Positions 57,777 to 64,000 of a DNA stretch of 64,000 nucleotides are shown here, one piece after another. The stretch is from Piscicola geometra. Lineage: Eukaryota; Annelida; Clitellata; Hirudinida; Piscicolidae. The stretch is taken from contig OX030964.1 in NCBI GenBank assembly GCA_943735955.1, positions 3,364,599 through 3,428,598 of the forward strand. Reading direction: 5' to 3'. The notes beneath the pieces were generated by a model. It made no database searches. It had not been told where the DNA came from and was given only the letters and a program-made list of their open reading frames with translations. The translations under genes and the position numbers were made by a program. How positions within the stretch are numbered: position 1 is the first letter of the stretch; the number at the start of each line of letters is the position of its first letter.

Positions 57777-59046
57777 TACTACTACTACTACTACTCATGC
57801 TGCTGCTAGTAGTAATAATATTAATACTAGTACTACTGAAACAACAACTGCCACTGCCTCCACAAGCGAAACCGATAGGGTGGTCAATGGCTGGCGACAG
57901 GGAAAAAGAAAATACTTTCCTAGTTTGGAGGTGTTGAAAGGGGATAGTGCTGAGGGTGGTTATGGTAGTAGTAGTGTTGTTGTTGGTGTTGGTGGTGGTG
58001 GTTGTAGTAGTGTTGTTGTTGGTGTTGGTGGTGGTGGTTGTAGTAGTGTTGTTGTTGGTGTTGGTGTTGGTGGTGGTGGTGGTGGTGGTGGTGGTGGTGG
58101 TGGTGGTGGTGGTGGTGGTGGTGGTGGTGGTGGTGATGGTGGTGGTGGTGGTGGTGGTGATGGTGGTGGTGATGGTGGTGGTGGTGGTGGTGGTGGTGGT
58201 GATGGTGATGGTGGAGATAGTTTTAAAAATGAAATGGTTGAGATTGTTTATGATGATGATGATAGTTATGTTGATGAAGATGATGGTGATGAGGATGGTG
58301 ATGAAGATGATGATGACGTATGTCATGATATTGTAGCTGATAACAACAAATTCGACGATGAAGAAATAGTTAAAGGATGTGAAAGACATGATGATGGTGA
58401 TGAAGAAGAAGAAGAGGATGATGATGAGGATGATGATGATGATGAAGATGATGATGACGAAGAGGGTACATTACAGCCAGTGACAGACGTTTCCAGCCAT
58501 TCGACCACCATCACCACCTTCCCATCCACTTTGGAATGTGATGTTGTTGTGTCTAATAGCACATTGTCTATCAATTTTAAAGGAAGGAAAGATGTGATCG
58601 GGAAGTTTTGTGACGGTAGTGGTGGTGTTGGTAATGATGATGGTGAGGGTGATAATGATGATGGTCGTGGTGATGGGGACGATGATAATGATGGTGATAA
58701 TGAGGGTGGTGGTAGTGATGGAATGAGTAGAGTTTTAAAAATGAATAAAGATCCTGAAAATCAAAAGAGGAGCATTAACGAATCAGCGAGAGAATTCAAC
58801 AAATACGACAGCCCCAAAACCTCTTCGCCATTGCAAAAAGACTTTTTGAGTGCCGAGAAGAAGAAAGAAGTCTTCAAAAAGATAAACCAAAACAAGAATA
58901 ATAATAAAAAAAACAATATTAAAAAAAACAATAATATTAAAAAAAACAATAATAATGACAACAATAAAAATATCAATATCAACAACAGCTTCTCAACACC
59001 ATGCAACAAAGAGTCACATCACCCCAGGAAGTCAACTTCTGTGTGA
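52536..59046 (+). CDS. Ankyrin-repeat protein with very long low-complexity tail (complete)
   Basis: Nine exons join in phase 0 to 1502 residues: 52536-52634, 52748-52843, 53022-53120, 53376-53474, 53925-54023, 54352-54450, 54579-54677, 55065-55166 and 55330-59046. Exons 3-7 are each exactly 99 bp and encode one 33-residue ankyrin repeat (EGYTALHLSSSRGH, YGNTALHMAAYNG, AGFTPLHSACQRDH, YKDTPLHTSCRGGH, EGKTALMLAVSLGF). Exons 2 and 8 are degenerate end repeats. The last exon (about 1238 residues) is Gln/Asn-rich, then basic, then a Thr run, a Gly run and acidic Asp/Glu runs. It ends Lys/Asn-rich. No other domain is seen in it. The order loosely recalls ANKRD6/diversin, but that identity is not supported beyond the repeats. 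Function is probably protein binding. Confidence 0.85.
53540..53924. repeat. ACCACCACCACAAACACCAA minisatellite, ankyrin-gene intron 4
   Basis: ATGACTACTACCATCACAAC-type units end in the acceptor CCACCACCACAG of exon 5. Confidence 0.85.
54024..54290. repeat. GATGATG array after the exon 5 donor
   Basis: GTGATGATGATGG-type repeats begin at the donor itself. Confidence 0.85.
57668..58215. repeat. Coding ACT and GGT triplet arrays in the ankyrin gene
   Basis: Nearly pure ACT triplets (about 57670-57795) encode poly-Thr. GGT triplets (about 58070-58200) encode poly-Gly. GAT and GAA runs downstream encode Asp/Glu. Codon purity points to triplet slippage. Confidence 0.85.
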
Positions 59047-61468
59047 TTCGTCCAGGTCGACGACTGCCAACACTAGAACTACTTAAATGAAGTATCCAAG
59101 TTAATCTTGAAAAATTAAGTTTCATTTATGTTTAATATTTATTTAGAGATAACTTTTAAAATAATTTATAATCCATAATTAAATATTTATATCGAAATAA
59201 AAAAAATAATTTCTAATTCAATATTTATATCGAGATAATAAACTAAATACTTTCTAATTTATAAAATGATTCACATCTCCCATGTTCCATTTCCATGTTA
59301 TATCCATCTCGACGCCATGCACGAACGTATTATGCGATACACACCGTGAATCAGTATTAAGGGTCGATTATCTTCAAACTAAGTATTAAATGTATTACGA
59401 GTACTGAAACCGATTTAATGCATCGGCAAAAAGAGCGGGAAAAACCCTTCCATTTAAAACTCATTCCCGTCTTGTTTCTTTTGAAGTGTCTTTTGTGTGT
59501 TGTTCTCTTTTTGGGTTCAGGAAAGATTTTTTATTGATGTTTTTGATGGTGCTTATTTTTGAAGTTTTGATTTATTTTCAGGTATTTTTGCGATTTTTTA
59601 TCCTTAACAATGTAAATGCCTTTTGAATTTGTCACATTTTTACGAGTTATGATGGACTTAGAAGATTTGATTTAATTGGCCTTAGAAGATTTGATTAGAT
59701 TTGCCTTAGAAGATTTGATTTAATTGGAGGTCAAACTCGCTGTCTGCCTAAAATCATAGAAACGGCTGGGATTAACATGATTGGAGTCAAATATTTTTAA
59801 TTAATGAAAATTAATTATTAGTAATTAATCAAGTGCAATTACTGATAAGCAATCATGGGCAACATATCGCTTATAATGCAGTACATTTAGTCAAGGAGGG
59901 CCAGACTTTTTAACTTAGAAAATGTCTACTCATACACATTGCAGAGCCCAGCCTCGACCCCCCAGCACACAATTATGGGTTAAACCTCCCCCCTGACTCG
60001 AGTTCTGCTTATAAGATCCCATTTTTTCGTGTACAGCTTATATAATTGATGATGTTCAATTTATTATTAATTTATTAAGTCAAAACACGTAACCAGGGTT
60101 TACGCTAAAGGCCTTCCAGTCACCACTATTCCATATTTAACATTTCTTGATACTCATTTGGATTACTCGTTTATATAAAAATTTGAAGATAAATATATAT
60201 AATGAAAATATCTATTAAATATAATATAATTATTTTTAAGTTTTGCGTTAATTGAAATCTTCATTATCTACATACTCCTTCCATTTATTTAATTAATTAA
60301 TTTTTTATTTCAGAAGCGATATTTTGTTTTCACGTTTAAGACAATATTTCATTGCATGCAAAATACATCTTTTCAGTTTTGTTGAGGAATTCCGAAAAAA
60401 CCATATCATTTTTCTAGTTTTTTTGTCTTTATGCGTTCATATCAAACTGTTTTATGAAATAAATATTCTATGTGTTTTCTACATAATTTGAAAAATTATT
60501 CAATTTAGCCCAAGAAAAATTATTTAAAAAATAAATAAATTGCTGATTAATCAAGCGATAAATAAAAAATAAGGAAAATAAAAGTAAAGAAAAAATAAAC
60601 ATTAAAAATAATGGGAAAATAAAAATAATGAAAAAAAGAATAAATAATGGCAAAGTAAAAAGAAAGTTATTGAAAACAAAATCGTTGAAGCGTAAGCGAT
60701 GATACTGCAGGCGATCAGAAAAGACACATGAGTGGGGCAACAGATGTTGAAACTACTATCATCATCACCTCTCTTTGAGGCTAGACTACTATCATCACCA
60801 CCCCCTGTAGTTAGCATCAATTAATCGAGTTTGTGAATAAATGAGTAAGCTCTTAAAAGGAAGAACACTGAAAGTTTTTTCTCGTTTTTATCAGACCGAC
60901 CACACACGCACACACACACACACACACACCACCCACACACACACACACATCTACACGCACAAACATACAGATACAAAAAGATTTTAACACAGAAACAAAC
61001 AGAAAAAAAGTAAAACGCGCATATAGATACAAAAACAAACACACATACATCTGGGACCTGGCAAATATAACAAAGATGCTCATGTGTACGAAAGAGGAGA
61101 TCGTACATCTGTTAACCACACACTAAAACACACTTACCCACATACACGTGTGATGCACACACTCACACACACACAAACACACACTTACATACACTGACAA
61201 ACACTAAAATACACTTACATACACACTCCCACACTAACACACACTCATACAAGCAAACACACACACATATATAAACATAATAAAAGTATAACACAGTATC
61301 AAAAACCACCAAAAGCAACTATATATAGTAGAACTAATCTCACAAAAAGCAATCAACATGATCTCACCAAACTAAAATAAAAGATTTACCTCACGGCTCG
61401 GCAGTATAATTGTAGTGGCTTCAACCCAAAAGATTTTGTAGACCAGGAAAGAGTAGGAGGAGGGAAAG
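59047..61468. other. Intergenic region
   Basis: AT-rich DNA without recognised exons. A triplicated TTAGAAGATTTGATTTAATTGG word lies at 59655-59725. CA-rich repeats lie at 60900-60955 and 61140-61270. The last ~300 bp should contain the promoter of the next gene. Confidence 0.5.
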
Positions 61469-64000
61469 ATGGAGTTGTTGAGGAGGTGGAGGAGGATGAG
61501 GAGGCATAAGAGTGAACCAGCCTTGACCCTGAACCACAACTTGAAGAATTCTTTGGCGAATAATTTGTATAATAATAATAATGTCAATGATAATAATAGT
61601 AATAGTACTAATAATAATAAAATGAATACTATTAAGAGGGTTGGTTTTAGTAATGATAGCTATAGTAAATCCTCGCAACACATTAACCAACTACAAACCT
61701 CCCAACAACAACTGCAACAACAACAACTGCAACAACAACCAGCAGCAGCAGAAACAATCAGGTATGGAACATTGAACGGGCCAGTGTCCATCAAAATGCA
61801 GCAACAACTGAAACAGATGCAACGACAACAACAATTTGAAGAACAATACCAGCAGCAACAATTACAAAAGAAACAACAGCAACAACAACTACAAAAACAA
61901 CAAGTACAACAACAAGTACAACAACAACAACAAGTACAACAACAACTACAACTACAACAACAACTACAACAACAACAAGGACAACAACAACAAAACACTC
62001 AATCCTCCAAGCCAGTCCGCTACTTCATCCCATTAAAGTCTTCGAGTTCCTTAGAGGAGTCTCGAAAACCACAACAGTACATACAACAACCCCAACAACA
62101 TCAACAACAACAACAGCCACCCCAACAACATCAACAACAACAACCCCAACAACAACTACAACAACAACAACTACAACAACAAAAATTACAACTACAGCAA
62201 GCACAACAACAAAACAGTCCACAATCTAATAAACTAGACACACAAAAACTTAAACAACAACAACAAACAACACCTCTCCAACAACAACACAACACTTCCC
62301 TTCAACAACTACAACGACAACATAGTTCCCACAACACTCGGCAAACACTCATGTTTCCCAAGACTCAAAGCACACAAAGTGTTGCGAATAGTTTTCAACA
62401 ACAGCAACAAGACGACTTTGATAATAAGAATTTTGTTTTTTCAAATCATGAACTAAATATTCTACCACCACGCCAACAACCCTCTTTACAACAACAACAT
62501 CAACACCAACAGCCTCAACACCACCAACAACAACAACAACCGATTTCACCACCACCCAACATTGAGCGCTCATTCGTCAGAAACTTCGACAGACGTTGCA
62601 AGATGCTCCTCAACCACCACGACCGCTGCCTCCTCTACAACTCCATCCACCAATACAACCTCTCACGTGACATCGCCGCCTTCCTTGATAGGCTGGCGAC
62701 TCTTTTGAACTGTCCAATCAGAATGGAGCTGGTCGATGACGTCAGAGAGTTCATTTATGACGATGACCTTTTGGTGTTTGACACACGGGTACCCTTTAAA
62801 GGTCAGGGGTCAAAGGTTTCGAGTCTTCTCCAGCAAACCCCGTGTCTTTCCATGAAAGAATATGATGGACCGGAAAATGAAAGAACGGAAATAGATGGAG
62901 GAAGGAAAGATGCAGGAGATGGTGGTGGTAATGATCTCTTAGTTTCCTCTGGGTCTATTGGAAACGAACAGAAACCAGGTCAGAAACTTTCAAAAAAATA
63001 GAATAAATTATATTTTTGTTATAATAATTGTATAATGATTTAATAAGCATTCAAATATTAAACATTCCGAATAGAAAAAACCAGAAAAAAGAACAATGGT
63101 GTGTCCAACACATCGGAAATCAAAATCATAAGGATGGAAAAAAGGAAAAGGGAAGAAGGAGGAGGTGGAGGAGGTAGAGGAGGTGGAGGAGGTGGAGGAG
63201 GTGGAGGAAGTCGAGGAGGTGGAGGAGGTGGAGAGGAGGGGTTGGGGATGAGGTTGGGTGGAGGAGCTGAGAATGGTAGTCTGGTGTATGTGGCAGAAGT
63301 TGTTGCTGGATCCATAGCTGGTTGGTTTGGTTGTTGTTGTTGTTGTTGGTGGTGGTAGCGTAGTTGTTGTTGGTGGTGTTGTTGCTGTTAGCTTTGGTTT
63401 CATTGTTGTTTTTACTTTTATTGTTTCTAATGTTGTTGTTCAAACTTTATTGTTTTCAAGATTGTATTGTTTTTGTTTTGTATTCGTTAGACACTCTTAG
63501 CAGTTACATTATTTCAACTGCTGTGTCATAAAAAAAACTTTAACCCAACCAACTACAACTAAAACTATTCCTCCACCCCCCCCCCACCCTCTCGCCCCCC
63601 AGAAAAGAGTGGCTTACGCCAGGGTGACTGCATCCTGGACATCAATGACCTCTCCTTACAAGGTCACAGCCTCGATAATGTGGCCGACCAGATAAGTTCT
63701 CTGAGTAATCTACGCCTACACGTCCTTAGACACAACGGAACTAGAAGAGATGGCCATTTGAATGGTGGGCAGCTCGGTGATGAAGGTTTTACAAGGTTGG
63801 AAAATGCTGGGTTTAGAAATGGGGTTGGGGCTGATATTGATGAGAAGAGGAGAGATGAGGTGAATGTTGCTAGTTCTGTGGAGAAGGGTTTTGATGATGG
63901 TGCTGGTGAAAAGTTAATGGGTAGCCGAATAGTGTTCAGTGATGATGATAATGATGATGAGGGAGGAGGAGAAGAAGTTTATAAGGAAAACTCGGACAGA
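61469..64000 (+). CDS. Harmonin-homology/PDZ scaffold protein, N-terminal part (runs off right edge)
   Basis: Proteins with a harmonin-homology domain followed by PDZ domains (harmonin, whirlin, PDZD7) organise actin-based protrusions and receptor complexes. Three exons join in frame: 61469-62978, 63075-63320 and 63603 to the window end, 718 codons so far. Residues 1-20 are basic (RRWRRMRRHK). About 340 Gln-rich residues follow. Residues about 364-445 are a harmonin-homology domain (CLLYNSIHQYNLSRDIAAFL, FIYDDDLLVFDTR). A PDZ domain is split across exons 2 and 3: SEIKIIRMEK, then GLGMRLGGGAENGSLVYVAE, AGSIAEKSGLRQGDCILDIN and LRLHVLR. A Glu/Gly/Arg low-complexity run of about 35 residues separates the first PDZ strand from its GLGM carboxylate-binding loop. 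The start Met has a purine at -3. Downstream PDZ domains may lie past the edge. Confidence 0.85.
61690..62560 (+). repeat. Coding CAA/CAG repeats (poly-Gln)
   Basis: Long runs of CAA with interspersed CTA, CAG and CAT codons encode the Gln-rich region ahead of the harmonin-homology domain. Antisense open frames here are shadows. Confidence 0.9.
63150..63240 (+). repeat. Coding GGAGGT repeat inside the PDZ domain
   Basis: GAGGAGGTGGAGGAGGTAGA-type units encode Gly/Glu/Arg between PDZ strands 1 and 2. They stay in frame. Confidence 0.85.

Noticed and set aside
57625..58389. 254-codon minus-strand frame rich in Thr, Asn and Ser
   Set aside because: Antisense to the triplet arrays of the ankyrin-gene tail.

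Overview
This window is nuclear DNA of an animal. Nearly every gene is split by short-to-medium introns with GT/AG borders. The recognisable products are animal-specific regulators: an ANKRD28/44/52-type ankyrin protein, the ETS factor GABP-alpha, an IQSEC-type ARF exchange factor, an SH2 adaptor, a RING protein and a harmonin-homology/PDZ protein. The DNA is AT-rich and packed with tri- and dinucleotide repeats, and many proteins carry long Asn, Gln, Asp, Thr or Gly runs. A CsRn1-type LTR element, a FLYWCH-MULE transposon and a tRNA-derived SINE fit an invertebrate, possibly a lophotrochozoan such as an annelid or mollusc. That placement is an inference. Exon borders below were worked out by hand from splice signals, reading phase and family similarity.

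Layout. 1-2297 (-): 5' part of an ANKRD28/44/52-like gene that runs off the left edge. 2849-5695: an internally deleted CsRn1-like LTR retrotransposon with a GCAG target duplication. About 5720-6010 (-): a relic copy of IQSEC exon 1 and its upstream DNA. 6118-8476 (-): an unrecognised eight-exon single-pass membrane protein. 10123-14215 (-): GABP-alpha in nine phase-consistent exons. 14947-24356: a 9.4-kb Mutator-like transposon with 122-bp terminal inverted repeats, an 8-bp target duplication and an apparently intact 12-exon transposase (PHD, acidic repeats, FLYWCH, MULE catalytic core). It sits 35 bp upstream of the start codon of IQSEC. 24399-33289 (+): complete IQSEC/Schizo-like gene in 13 exons, with introns largely made of micro- and minisatellites. 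37128-41837 (-): an unrecognised 1340-residue LRR protein with a myristoylation-like N-terminus. 45859-47459 (-): small SH2 adaptor. 48170-48755: LINE and SINE remnants. 49645-52134 (-): RING/TRAF-like zinc-finger protein, 3' end unresolved. 52536-59046 (+): ankyrin protein with one 33-residue repeat per 99-bp exon and a huge low-complexity tail. 61469-64000 (+): 5' part of a harmonin-homology/PDZ gene, cut by the right edge.

The host genes do not form an operon or a single pathway; several are cytoplasmic signalling or scaffold proteins. The most unusual unit is the MULE. Its transposase frame stays open through twelve exons, including six tandemly duplicated symmetric exons. A paralogous sequence elsewhere in the window lacks the insertion and so acts as a natural empty-site control.
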